Positions 21,180 through 33,481 of a stretch of 64,000 nucleotides of DNA are shown here, one piece after another. The position numbers were made by a program, and so were the translations under genes. The stretch's first letter is position 1; each line of letters begins with the position of its first letter. The notes under the pieces are model-generated. The model did no database searches, was not told the DNA's origin, and saw nothing but the letters and a program-made list of their open reading frames with translations. The stretch comes from Piper betle (taxonomy: Eukaryota > Streptophyta > Magnoliopsida > Piperales > Piperaceae). Location: the NCBI GenBank assembly GCA_033002965.1, contig JAURVB010010973.1, forward strand, positions 1 through 64,000. The letters run 5' to 3'.

Positions 21180-23888
21180 ATAATAATATTGCTTATGATA
21201 TTTTATGTCAAGCAGAGTATTGTCTCTCTAGGTGATGGTTATCTGGTATATTTTTTTAACTAATATTTACCTCATTAGCCAATTATTAGATATGATTTGG
21301 TCCATTAGATATGCAAATCGTTTTATGTTAACAGCTTTCATGTCTTCTGTCTCATTTATTATTTCTTGCTTTAGCTAGTTTTCTTTTGAATTTATTGTTT
21401 GATGTGTTGATTCTCATTCATGGAATGCATAAACCTTTCAATGAAGAGGGAGATGGTTCAAAAATTTATGTTGGCTGCATTTCATTTCGGGATCCTATTA
21501 GTGAGGACATTGCAGATGCTTACCGTATTCCGCCAAACTTTTTTGCCGATAAATGTATCTGTCTTGTTTCTCGTGTTGCCTGCTTTTGTTTTCTTAAGGA
21601 TGCTTTGGAAGAAATATTCAGCCTATGTTTTTCACCCTCAGGCAGTAGGTATGATATCAAAATAAATTTATTTCTTGATTATGTGCTAAAAATAGACTTA
21701 GATTTTTCATCTGGCAAAACTGTGATAGTATTATATATATTTTTATTGAGTTAAAATTCTTTCCAAATCAATATTAACCTAAAATTATTGCCACTATTTA
21801 CATTTTTCATTTCTTTTTCTATGATTCAGCAAGCCATTATGGGATGTTATTGCACACATGGTGATGAATGTACCATTGCCTTCCCTGGAAAGAATCGAGT
21901 TCTATTTGCAATTGAGAACTGCCTTCTTTTTGTGGAAACTCCACCAAAGGAATGGCTTACCTCATGCTGATGTACGAAATATTAATTTAAGCGTTTTGTT
22001 GATTTTCTGAATTCCAAAAATAATTTTGGATTAGGTATTGATACTTGCGTTTTGAATATGCAGATATCACTTCAACCGCTGTTGCAATGCCTGCATGTAG
22101 ACAATGTAAAGCTTTTTACTGCTGTGTTACTTGAAAGTCGAATTCTTCTTCGGTCGAATAAGTACCTATCTTTCCTTAGAGAACATATTTCTGTTTTCAT
22201 GGATGTAGGCATTTTAGAATTGATTTGCATTGGGGCTGCATATTGTTCCTATCCAATAGTTTATATGAATTTGTAGTATTTGCTGTTGTATGTCATGGTG
22301 TCTGTGTAAATATTTCTTTTTCCTTATGTTGCATCTTTGAGTAATGCTGCTGTTGGTATTAGTTTATGGCATGGGAGACTATGCTACACTATGCAGAAAG
22401 AGTAAAACTTTATTTTTTTAAAGTAAAGGGCTAGACTGTTTGCATTTTCTGAAAATATAAAAAATTTAGTTTTGATTGGTTTTTGTGGTTTCATATCCGG
22501 CAGCGTTGTCTCTCTTCTCTGTTTTTGCTATATTATCAATTGTGTTCATACTTTAGCCATCATTTTAGTTATTTTTTGAGGATTTCATCAGGGTGTAAAC
22601 ACTATTATGCCAAATCCTCACCCTTGGCTCCAATGACACCTATCAGAAGACCATTAAGTGTACACATCCATGGAGCCACTTTACCATCTCTTACCTTCCA
22701 GCTTAGAACTCATCAAGAACATAAAAAAGGTTGTTATACTTGCCACCTTTTCTCACGATTTACCACCCCATTCAGTGTCCTCAATAGTATTGCGGATGGT
22801 ATAGATAACATGATGCTTGGCATAAAAGGTGTTAGTTGGAATATATTAGATTGACGTGTTTGTATAAATAATATTTGACGGAGAAGGGGAAAAATAAATG
22901 AAGGTTGACTTTGCATTGGGACTAGAGATTAATGTGTGTGCGCGTGTGTGTGTTAATTTATTTATCAATTAGTGGTTTGGGCATGAAATTACAGTTTGAC
23001 TATTTCTCTTATTTAAGTAGATACAGGCTAAGCCGTCCAGGAACATATGGGTGCTCAAAAATAAGCCACTGATTTTGAAATATATTGATCGGTGAATATA
23101 TATGTTTAGCCTAATTGCTGGTGTAGGTATGCTTGATGAGTCTGGCCATTCTAAGGCGTCTAGTTCTACCACGAGCTTTCTCCAGACGTATACCTCTTAG
23201 GCCCATAGAAATACTGGATTATATTAAATTATGCCCATACGTAAGAATGCTTAGGTTAAATTACTGACAAGATTTCACTAAATATCTTTTGGAACTAATG
23301 TCGTGACACCTATGAATTGCTACTGTACAGGTATACACTTTTGACTCTTGTGTCCGAGGCAATTTGCCATTTAATATATCCATTTTGATGGCAGGTAACT
23401 TTATGTTGATTATGGTTTCCTTTGACATTAATATGACCTTACCTGGTTGTTGCAAACAAATGTAAATTATTATTATGGGTGATTTATGCAAGGTTCTGCC
23501 CTTAAGCATTAAAATTGGTATTTTTAACGACCAGAATTACCTCTTTAGTACAACTATAAAGAAAGGATGTAGGTAGCCTGCAAGTAGTTTGATAGATAGT
23601 GAATATTTCTTCTTTCTGTTTAAAAACAATTATGCAAAAAGTTATTTTCTGCATTTATTAGCTCAATACTGTTTTTTATTGTTGAACTTCATGCATTTAC
23701 TTTGGCGTCCGTGATGCTCCACTCATTTCTGATACCTTTGCTGTGCTGAAGCATGTGTACATTCCACTACTATTTTTCAGTGGAGTAGATTACATCGATG
23801 CCCCTACACCTTACATGATGGGTCTGCATTCTGGCGTTGATACTTCTAATCTGGTCTGGTCATGGATGGTGTAAGTCTCATTTCTTAC

Positions 23889-23909
23889 TATATATATATA
23901 TATATATAT
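23889..23909. repeat. (TA)n microsatellite
   Basis: About ten TA units inside an intron of the SCD1-like pseudogene. Confidence 0.85.
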
Positions 23910-26900
23910 TGATGTCTGAGATTACTTAAAAACCTGCTGTAAATTCTAGCCAGTGTTTAGTACTTGACTATCCCTAGTTAAGCGCACAAAAAATCTTGAC
24001 TTCTGCTGGCATTTGTATGTTTTGTGAATCATTATAACCGGAGTCTTCTTCATCATTCAATGTCTCTCCTCTTATATCTAGGTATCCTCAGGGTTATATC
24101 TAGGTAATATGGTAATAGGGAAGTTCACTATTAGGGTGAAACTGCTTCACATTCGCAAATGGAAGTAGGATAATATAACTCAAATTAAGAGTTATAATTC
24201 TTGTTGCGATTTGGGTGTGTTCTAAACACTAATCAAAGGGAGAACTGAAGAAATACCTTTTTTCTCTCATCAATTAACCTCATAAATTCCATCTAACCAT
24301 GACAGTGACTCCTCCCAAAACAAAGCATGTTTTTGAAGATTCATCCTATATCAAGTAGAAGTCATTTAGGTGATATATGATTATTGTTAGTAGTTATTAA
24401 AACCAAAATTCTGTATTGGGGATAAATAACAAGTTAGAGGAAGAAGATGAAGTCCGAATTAGATCAAATTTGATCTGGCCTGTGAATTACTTAGTTGGTT
24501 TACTATGCTATTTATATCTGAACTCTTTATTTCTTTGAGGTCTTTTTTAGACCATCTGAGACAATCTAGATCCAAAAAGATGAAGCTTGCATATAAATGG
24601 AATATCAGCATGCACAATCCCGTTTTCTATGCTATCTACTTGTTACTACTAAGTTGTGGATAGGATGCACATGTATTTAAGATGCTGTAGATTTGTTCAT
24701 CTTCATATTTCTACTCTTGTATAGGTAGTTATTGTGGATCTCGAGTACAACTGGATTATCTCATCGGAGGAAATTGCACCTATTCCAGAACCAGAGTTGG
24801 GATTTCTACAGGGTGAAATTTTGAAATTGTTGTACCCAAATGATATTGGTATTGACCAACTGAAAGTCAATCTTGGTGGCTCATTAGATCAGCCACTGAA
24901 AGCTAGCAGCAAAGCTTGGGGAAATGACCATGACATGCAACTGAGGTTCTTCATCCTTGTTATTTTGTTTGGCTTTAAGCTCAATAACTTTCTAGGGATA
25001 TGCAAAAATCTGGAAGAAAAATGTTATATATTTTTTTCATAATGTGGCATTTTAAACTGTGCTGTGTAATTTGTTGATTTCTTAATTGGCTTCTCTGTAC
25101 TAGCATTTTGATTTATCTTCCCATTTTATTGGCGCTCTGTACCAGCATTGTGATTTATCTTCCCATTTTGAACAAGTCAAACGTGAGCTTTAAGGGAAAC
25201 ATAATTCTCACTTTTTATTCTTCCTCATTGTTGGTCAATCGATAACTTTACGATGGCACAACTAATCTGAATAATATAGTGCGTGGTTGTGAAATGTTGA
25301 GGGTGAAGTTATTTATATTGGAGGATTTTTTGTCCTTTCTAATGTTGACCTATTTTTTTATCTATTTCTTCTTTTAAATCGTATGGATGATATGTGATTC
25401 TTTTTTTATAGCACATGTGAACAATTTGTCTTACTGTAATATGTTAAGTTTTAGAGCTTGTTAGTTGCTTAAATGATGATTCTTAGCTTTTTATTGTATT
25501 TGTTTTGAATTTGAAGTGCGTGTATAAGTATGAGAAAGGCCAATCGGATGATTTTGCTTGTTCCTACTTTTTGATATTGATGTGAAACAGACATTTGTGT
25601 TTCATATGGTTGTTAGAAGAAGTAGAAGGTGCTCTCCTTACATCTTTTCTATGTGCTAAGAACCTTACATGTGTTTTTTATTTTTCAGGTTGATATTTCT
25701 CAGGTTATTTTCAATGATTCTGAGTGGCTATAGGAATTTTATTGTACGTCTGCTCATTTTGAACTTCCTTATTAGTTCCGTTGTCATAGGTGGTTTTTTT
25801 ATGTTTTGTCATGGGTGCTACTGGTGTGAATATGAGAGCAATCAATTAGTGATGCAGATCAAGGCCACACACCCTCCTTAGTTGGGCAAGGTGATGTTAC
25901 AATGATGTTTTGTTTTTTGCTGCACTTCTTCTGTCTTAGACCAGATCAATGCATAATTCCAGATTGTCCATGTCTTTCCTTATCATCTCCATCCCTTGTC
26001 ATTTCCCCTCTTCATACCATTACAAAGGTGCATCTGATTCTTCCAGATGGCACCATTGGGATGCCTTTGCACATAACCTGACCAAATTAGTTGATTTTAC
26101 TGAATCTTATCCTCAACTGGTTGGACCTCGTATTGTGTACATATGGTACCGTTTGAGATCTTTAAGTGTTTTTATTTTAATGTGATGATGATGGTTATGA
26201 ATATTTTTGCGGATGGATTCATTATGATCAGGAGTATACTGCTAGCCACGTTTTCAACACTCAGGCTTTTTTGCAGAAACGCTCACATTTAACTCGTCAG
26301 CCACCAGACTCTATGGTAATATATCTTGCTTATAGTACTTATAGTTTTTCGGTGAAGGTGTTTGATCTGATTCTTGTAAATCAGGGCAAAACTTTTTCTC
26401 AACAAATCTTCTAATAATTTTTTTCTACTTTTGTTGTCCTACAGATTTCTCAATTCTTAGATTCTCAAGGATTTATAGATTACTTGGAAAGAGTTATTAA
26501 TGCTGATGAAGGTGGTAGCAATCTTCTTGACAAGTTACAAGATTAAATTGGCAGAGGTCAAAGTCCTAGTTCAGTTTTTCCTGCATTGTCACTTGATTTG
26601 GAGATTATAACCATACCCGATCCTAGTACAGGGGCCGCTGGTATTGAAGTGTTTTCATGAGTGACATTTTAGATTCTGCAACTTCTTCTTTTATGACACT
26701 AGTTCTCGTAATTTATGTGTTATAATGTGGCAGGGACTGGTGCAAAGTACTGTTATGACCGTTTTCGATCAGATATTAGGACAGAAGAGCAAGAAGAAAA
26801 GCGCAGAGCTATTTTAGTGGCTGCAGCAGGAGCTCTTGAAGCCCTCGACCAATTGAGTAGCTAATTTGTGAGGTATTAAGCTAGATAATTGTTTTCTGTG

Positions 26901-28773
26901 GTTGTTTATTATGAGTGTGCACAAAATATGTGGTTCTTTTTTTTACTTTAGTCTTGTCTTTTCTTTACTTTAATTTAATAGGCATTAAAAAACTAACAAA
27001 AACTTTTGCTACCAGTTCACCACCTATGGGCAAGGATGCTAGAGCAGAAAGTCTTAGTCCAAGGGAGAGAGCGGTGAGATTGCTTGTTTAATGTTTAATG
27101 TTTATTTTTTAGTATTATCCAAAAAACATGGAGTTGCATTTGTCCATTTGTTTTTGCTACAGGCTGAACGTGAACGAATGGTGCTGGACATAGAAGTAAA
27201 GTTGCAGGTAATTTCCGTCAATCATTATTACGTGGTTGTACCATGGTGTTTAATACAAACTGTTGATGCAGTAAAATCTTGGTTGTGATAACTTCTTTTT
27301 TCTAGGTGCTTCTCTTAAAGTTTTGAGGGAAAGAGATATCATCTGTTGCCATTTCATTGTGTAGACAACTGTTATTCCGACCTGTATTTTTTACCTGTTA
27401 AGAGTCATCGAAGTCTTAAATGAACTATATAAATGGGATTGCCATATGCGTCTTGCCAGATTCATGTAAGGGGAAGTCCTGGAAGAAGTGTGAAACTTCT
27501 TAGGTCAGCGTCTGCTTCTGGGTCGCCACAGCATCTTGCAAAGGTGAAGGATCTGGAGGGAACTGTCAAGATAGTTTAAATTAGCAGAAGAACCAAACCT
27601 TAAGAAAAAGGGAATACTTATTCCTTAGGTTTCCATTGTTCTGCCATTGATAAGTATCTTTGATAGCAGTTTGGTCGTGCAAAATGGGACAGGTGGATAG
27701 AGGGTTACACCTTTACTTTTGGAGATTGTTTATTTTCTCATCGGATATGTGGGCCCAAACTTCTGGAGTACACAATTTCTACTTCTCTTAGTTCTCGGAG
27801 GGGTTGGAGTCCTTGAGAGGCTCTTTCCGATAATCTTATGTCTTTGGTGGTATGACATATGACAGAGTTGCTCAGTCTAATTATTTGTAAAATTGCTTGC
27901 TGTTTCACTTCTTATACATGCTAGTTCAGGCAAAGTAGGCAAAGATGCCACCTTGCAACTTATGCATCGCTTTTTATTGCCTGTTGCATGTTATTGATGT
28001 GGGGATATACATTAATTTGTTCATTATTGTTCATGTACATGTGTTAAACAGGGTCTATGGCTGCGTCTTTTGAAGTTAGGGGCAACTGATGATCCTCTTT
28101 CATCTTTCGAGTATGGAACAATATTAGGTTTGTTACACTGCTGGCACTTAGCCAATTCTAAAGTAGCATGTAGATTATAATCAACTTATATTGAGATATA
28201 ACCTTATTTATTTATTTTCCTTTTGACTATTTGCAGCATTGATTGAGTTTGATGCTGAAGGGATTGGTGGCAGTGGGTTTGTTGAGTGTATTAGAGAGCA
28301 TGTTCACTCTGTGAGTGTCTTTTATACAGAAATAATAAGGTTTTTATAAAGAACTTTCATCTTAGTTAAATAAAATTTCAGGGACGGATTTGCCTTCTGA
28401 CAGAAGAGCAATTCATTGCTGTAAAAGAACTTGTGAGTCTAGGGATGCTTGTGAATTTATCCGGTCTACGAATGCAGATATATGATTCTACAAAAGCAAA
28501 TTTATCATGCTTTTAACTGAACTTAACGTTTTACTTTTTACCGAGTCTCCAGCTAAAAACAGCAATAAATCGTGCAACCTCCCGAAATGATATGCCCACT
28601 GTGAGAGATGCTCTTGAGGTGTCTGCTGAAATGTATAACATGGATCCTAACAATGTACAAGACATGTGCAACGTCATCTTCTTTCTCTCTCTATATGGGA
28701 TGAGTTGCGGTAATTTTTAAGTTCCTTCAAGCGTGCACAAACTCCCAATTTTCATTTTCTGAAGTTGCATTTA

Positions 28774-29097
28774 GGGTCTGTTTGGATTGTGAGAAAGAGA
28801 GAAAATGTGAGAAAAGTGTACTTTTCTCACATTTTACTTGTTTGGTTTGAGAGAAAATGTGAGAAAGGAAATCTATTTTCCATTATGGCGGAAAACTTCT
28901 TTACAAGCCATTTTCCTATAAAAAATGTAAGGAATTGATGGAAGTGAGGAGGGTGTTTTACAGATTTTCTTTTCTTTCTAACTAAACATGTGATAGAAAA
29001 TGATTGGAAAATTAATTTCATTTTCTTTTCCCTTCTATTTCTTTCTTAAATCTTTTTCTATTTCTTTCTCTCATAATCTATCAAACCAAACAAACCC
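28774..29097. mobile_element. Tourist-like (PIF/Harbinger) MITE
   Basis: 324 bp with terminal inverted repeats GGGTCTGTTTGG and CCAAACAAACCC, flanked by TTA on both sides (28,771-28,773 and 29,098-29,100). Length, ends and 3-bp TTA duplication are typical of Tourist-type MITEs. It sits in an intron of the SCD1-like pseudogene and has no coding capacity. Confidence 0.9.
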
Positions 29098-30860
29098 TTA
29101 GTTGATTTGCTTGAGCTGTTTTGGCTGGCTTCTGTTCTCTCTAGCAACATGATTATATGTTACCAATTGATTATTCCCAAGGTCAGAATCTAATAAGTGT
29201 CAATGAAAAGCAAAGTAGAAATTTTAACTCAAAAGGGACAATCTTGAGATGAAACATCATTCCTCTTACGTGTCCCTACCAATGTATGCAATAGGGACTT
29301 TATGAGGTGATTGTTGCTCGAGGAACTATAATATAGTCTTCCCTGCTATATGAAGAACTTGGATGCATGTATAATCTTTCTTTTGTTTCAAGTACCTGCA
29401 AGAATAAGGAATAGTTAAACCTAACTATAAAGAAATTGAAGAATTTAATGCCTAGAAGCTTAACCTTACATCTATTTGACCTAAATTGAGCTGTTCATCT
29501 TTTCATTTGGCGGGAGCTTGCATAACTGGCCTAAGACCTGGACAGCTTAAAATATGCTCGCAAAATAGTCAAGTTTTTGTTTTGGATTTTAGTTTTATGG
29601 TTGCCTATGATTCTAAATTTGCATTTTATTATCTGGCTTCTGATCCAACTTTTCTAACAAAATATTTGTCGTTTTGACAGCTGTAAATGTTATCATCTGA
29701 AATTTTTGCTATTTGACTCTTCAATATAGTGATTTTAGTTGAATAATGAGGCAACAGACAAGCATTCTACACAAAATTTAATCGTGCTTATCTAAATAGC
29801 AGCAGTTGTTATCTCGAGTTTAGACTATCTGAATAAATCTGCAAAAATTCTCCAATTCTGATCTGCTCCAATTTGATTGTGTTGTATTTAGGACTTTCTT
29901 ATGATTTTCCTTTATTTATGTAGCTCATTTACTTCTGTGGGGCGTGATTAATTCTTTTAGAAAAGTTGTGCTGATTGCTGATGAATCTTCTGCAGGTTTG
30001 GGAAGGATACCTTGAGTATATGATGGAGAAGTCATCTGACAAGTATGTGTTGGTTCTTATCTAGATGTCCTGTCTTAACTAAATAAATCTTATTTTCTTT
30101 AATGATTTATAAGTGAAAGAAAATTAAATTTGTATTTTTTATGTTTCTATTATTTTGCATAATGTATTTGTACTTTGATAATTTGTTTTTCTCATGTGTG
30201 AGATTTTACCTGATGAACTGCCTTTGAAATGTTAGCTATGAATTCTACGGAAGCTTTTTGATATTGGTTTCTGTCCAATATTTTAGTCTGAACAAATAAG
30301 AACTCTCATGTGATATTACTGCATAATCCCAAATATTGTCAGCTTCTGTCCATAGAACCAAATAAGTGAATTTGCATGCACACAGATGATGCTATGGCAA
30401 TGATATATGGATCTTCATGACTGCTACAAGCATGGCTCACACATGCATCCTTTGTCAACATGCATGCCATCTCTTTTTACTTACGTGAAAGTATAGGCTT
30501 GTCATTCATCATCGTCTGCATATTACCTCAGTTTGATTGTGGCCTAGGCGTGAGTTCTATGAATCTCATAGCTACATCAAAAGGGCAAGTTTTTTAACTA
30601 GATGACTTGTATGATGCAAATGAACTGTCATAATGTGTATGGTCCATCGAGTTGGATCATGGCAAAATGTAGTTTACTCTTTTTGTCAATTTTTCTTTTA
30701 CATATTCTTTCTTCTTTTTTTTGCTTCGTGTATTTTCAAATTTATCTGTGTTGGTTTCTTTCAGGTCCGCTGCGTGGCTTCTGACCTTGACAAGAAAAGG
30801 GTATGCAGTGGAGCTCGAAATGGACTTCTCCGCCTGTGGGAAGCCACAATTAATATGTGA

Positions 30861-33481
30861 GTTGGAGGATTCTGTTTTAGTGATTGTTCGCGTGCACGAA
30901 TTCTATAATTGCAGTTCCACAGTTACACTTGGAAGGAATCCCCAAAATGATGATGCATCTTCATAGCATGCGGTGCAAATCCCAGTCTGTTTTTTCTGAG
31001 CATCCAGCAGATTTTCATTTGTGTGCAGAGAAGAAAAGTTTCGAAGGTGCAATCGTATTTATGCATCCAATTTGCATCTAGCCTTATTCATTTTGCAATT
31101 TCCTTGCCAACATGTGTACTTGTAATCACATCAAAACATTCTCGTCAGCTGGCAAGTTTTCTCATTGTATGGATTTTTTGGGTGATAAGATTTAGTTTTC
31201 CTTGCTTTGAAAAAAAGATATACTTCCTGCTTGGGGGAAAAAAAGATTTATTTTCCACATTAAGATATGCACGTAATTGTGAGTGTGTGAAACAAAGAGA
31301 AAATTTGAAATTAAGGAGACATCGGTTGTTGTATTTACCTGTAGTATGAACACAAGAAACGAAAGGGCCATTCCTTAATGTTATGTTTGTTTAATATGAA
31401 CAAAAAAATTGTCTTTTTTCTTGTATTTTCAATAACATTTTTTGTGGAGATGAAATGTTCGTGAGATAACTTTTTTGTAGAAGATTAATGCTTTTGTTGT
31501 GAAAATTGGCTATAAACTTTATAACTTTTTTTTCATGCTGCGCAACTGACTGAAAAGATAAATATGAAACACAAATAAGAACAAAAAAAATTGTTGATGC
31601 AATTCTTTTCATTTGTAGAGGAGATAAGACGGATGATATGCCCTTCAATCACTGATGATTTTTTTTAATAGTTTTCATTAAAGTAGTGAAAAAATGTGCA
31701 AGAGATTTCGTGTATCTGTTGTATGGTTTGCTTCACTCTTGCGTCGCTACGACGGTCGAATTTAACATTTTCCCTTGTCTGTAAACGCATACATTTTTTT
31801 CAACGCTAATGATAGTCTTCCACCCAATTTTTGAAGAACAAAAAGGAGATCCCGAATCAATATAATTCCATTATGTGTCTGGTTCTTCTTGTCTTTTCTT
31901 TTTCATTAGGTAGCTAGATCTTCACTTGGAAATCTCAGTTTTTAGTGCCCATTTTCAAGGAAGCTTCTCTAACGGATCATCTAGAGACTGCCTCCAACTT
32001 TTTGAACCAGTTGCTTACTTTTGTATTTGAAGAACTAACAATTGATTGGAGGCAGGCATCCAGATGTGTGAGAATAGGAATCCCTCCCCAAACAACTCAT
32101 GCACTTCCTATCATCTTCCTCGTGACAATGAAGTGATACATATCACCAGGACATGCTTTTCAGTGCCAGGTCAATTTTGACGCCTTCATCTTTTTATTTC
32201 TTTCACTGTTTGAAAATAAAATAAAATCAAAAGTGCTCTACATATCACCCTCTCGTATAACAACTACACAATCCATCAAAAAAAGTGAGAAGAAGAAAGA
32301 AGATTTCTTTGATATTGTCACCCTCCTATTTCTATTTCAAAACTGGTGACTAATCGCATATATATGTCTAAACCATTCTATAGTAATACCAATGTCATTA
32401 CTCTGATTTAGAATCGTTATAAGAAGCATTTCTCTGCCTGTGTGTGGCTTTGTTTTCTGGTCAATATGGGCGACATTGATATATGATATATGGTGATTCA
32501 TCCCAGCCATGTCTTAGCTCGGCTTGGCGTCCACGGCATTGGTCACCTCTTCTTTGAAAGTCTGCTCGTTCCAATCGTTCGTCTACATCAAACGCAATCA
32601 TTCAAAACATGAATAAATCAGACACTTCATTTAATTTTATATATACATTATCAATATTTCTTAATCAGTTTGTAGCCACTTATAATGAAGTGTAGATAAA
32701 GAGCTGATTATGATTTTCCCATTATCCCACTAATTATAATGCTTTCTTGAGCTAGCTAGTCTGCAGTGGGAAGCTTCTATTAACCTGCTATGGTCACCTC
32801 CCACAAGAAATCACTTCTCGGGTAGCCGCAAGTTTGGAAGTCTTCTATAATAGCTATTACATCCAACAATGACCATAAGGATTCAATGGTGTTCTAATTT
32901 GGTGTGTATACTTTCATAAAGGATATGCACAACTTGTTCATTGTACATGATGAAACCAAAAGGAAGGTGATATAAATGTCCGTTTCCACACAATGTCTCT
33001 GTATATTGTGTGCCTATCCAGGTTTCCTCATGACCAAAGTCCTCGGGATCAAGAGTCTTCTACTTTTATTAATTGACAAAGTCCAGTCTTCTACATGGAA
33101 ACGTCAATTGTTGGCAGCTAGCGAGCTAAAAATTAACTAAAATTATGTTTCTTTTCTTTTTCAAAGTAAATAAAAACAAAAAAGATGATAAAGATATAGT
33201 CCTCTTTGATTTAACAAAGAGAATATATTAGACACATCACACCTCTTACGTCGACTATTAAACTCTTTCTATGATAATTAACATTTTTTATTGTAAATAA
33301 ATTGCATTTTTAAGTGATACTACACAGCGAAGGTGGTTATAATTGATATTGGTAAGTGAGTTTTTGTAGCCAATCAAAACAATCTGGTGATCATATAAGA
33401 ACCGCAGCATCTAATCATCCATATTATCTATTGTTAGCCTATAAACATATGATATAAGGTATTGTCTAGCATCTAAACATA
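30861..33481. other. Intergenic region
   Basis: AT-rich sequence between the SCD1-like pseudogene and the 3' end of the bHLH gene. Two minus-strand blocks with splice-like borders, 32,785-32,844 and 32,514-32,582, could be exon remnants but match no family known to me. Nothing else was recognised. Confidence 0.4.

Larger units (their letters stand above)
3141..30860 (+). pseudogene. SCD1: SCD1-like DENN/WD40 gene, decayed and internally deleted
   Basis: Exon-by-exon similarity (from memory of the family) to plant STOMATAL CYTOKINESIS DEFECTIVE 1, a DENN-domain RabE-GEF component with C-terminal WD40 repeats that acts in clathrin-linked trafficking. Recognised exons: 3,141-about 3,314 (MGRIFEYFVV start), 4,210-4,303, 21,447-21,648, 21,830-21,971, from 22,064, about 23,750-23,870, 24,725-24,945, about 25,688, about 26,230-26,317, 26,445-, about 26,733-26,863, 27,015-27,073, 27,163-27,207, about 28,050, about 28,236, about 28,382, about 28,555-28,709, about 29,996-30,042, and last exon 30,765-30,860. 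Breaks: a frameshift at the C run near 3,280, a frameshift near 21,955, TAA at 26,544-26,546, a frameshift near 28,663, and loss of nearly all WD40 exons between 30,042 and 30,765. A 16.7-kb insertion fills intron 2. A working copy elsewhere is likely. Confidence 0.85.
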
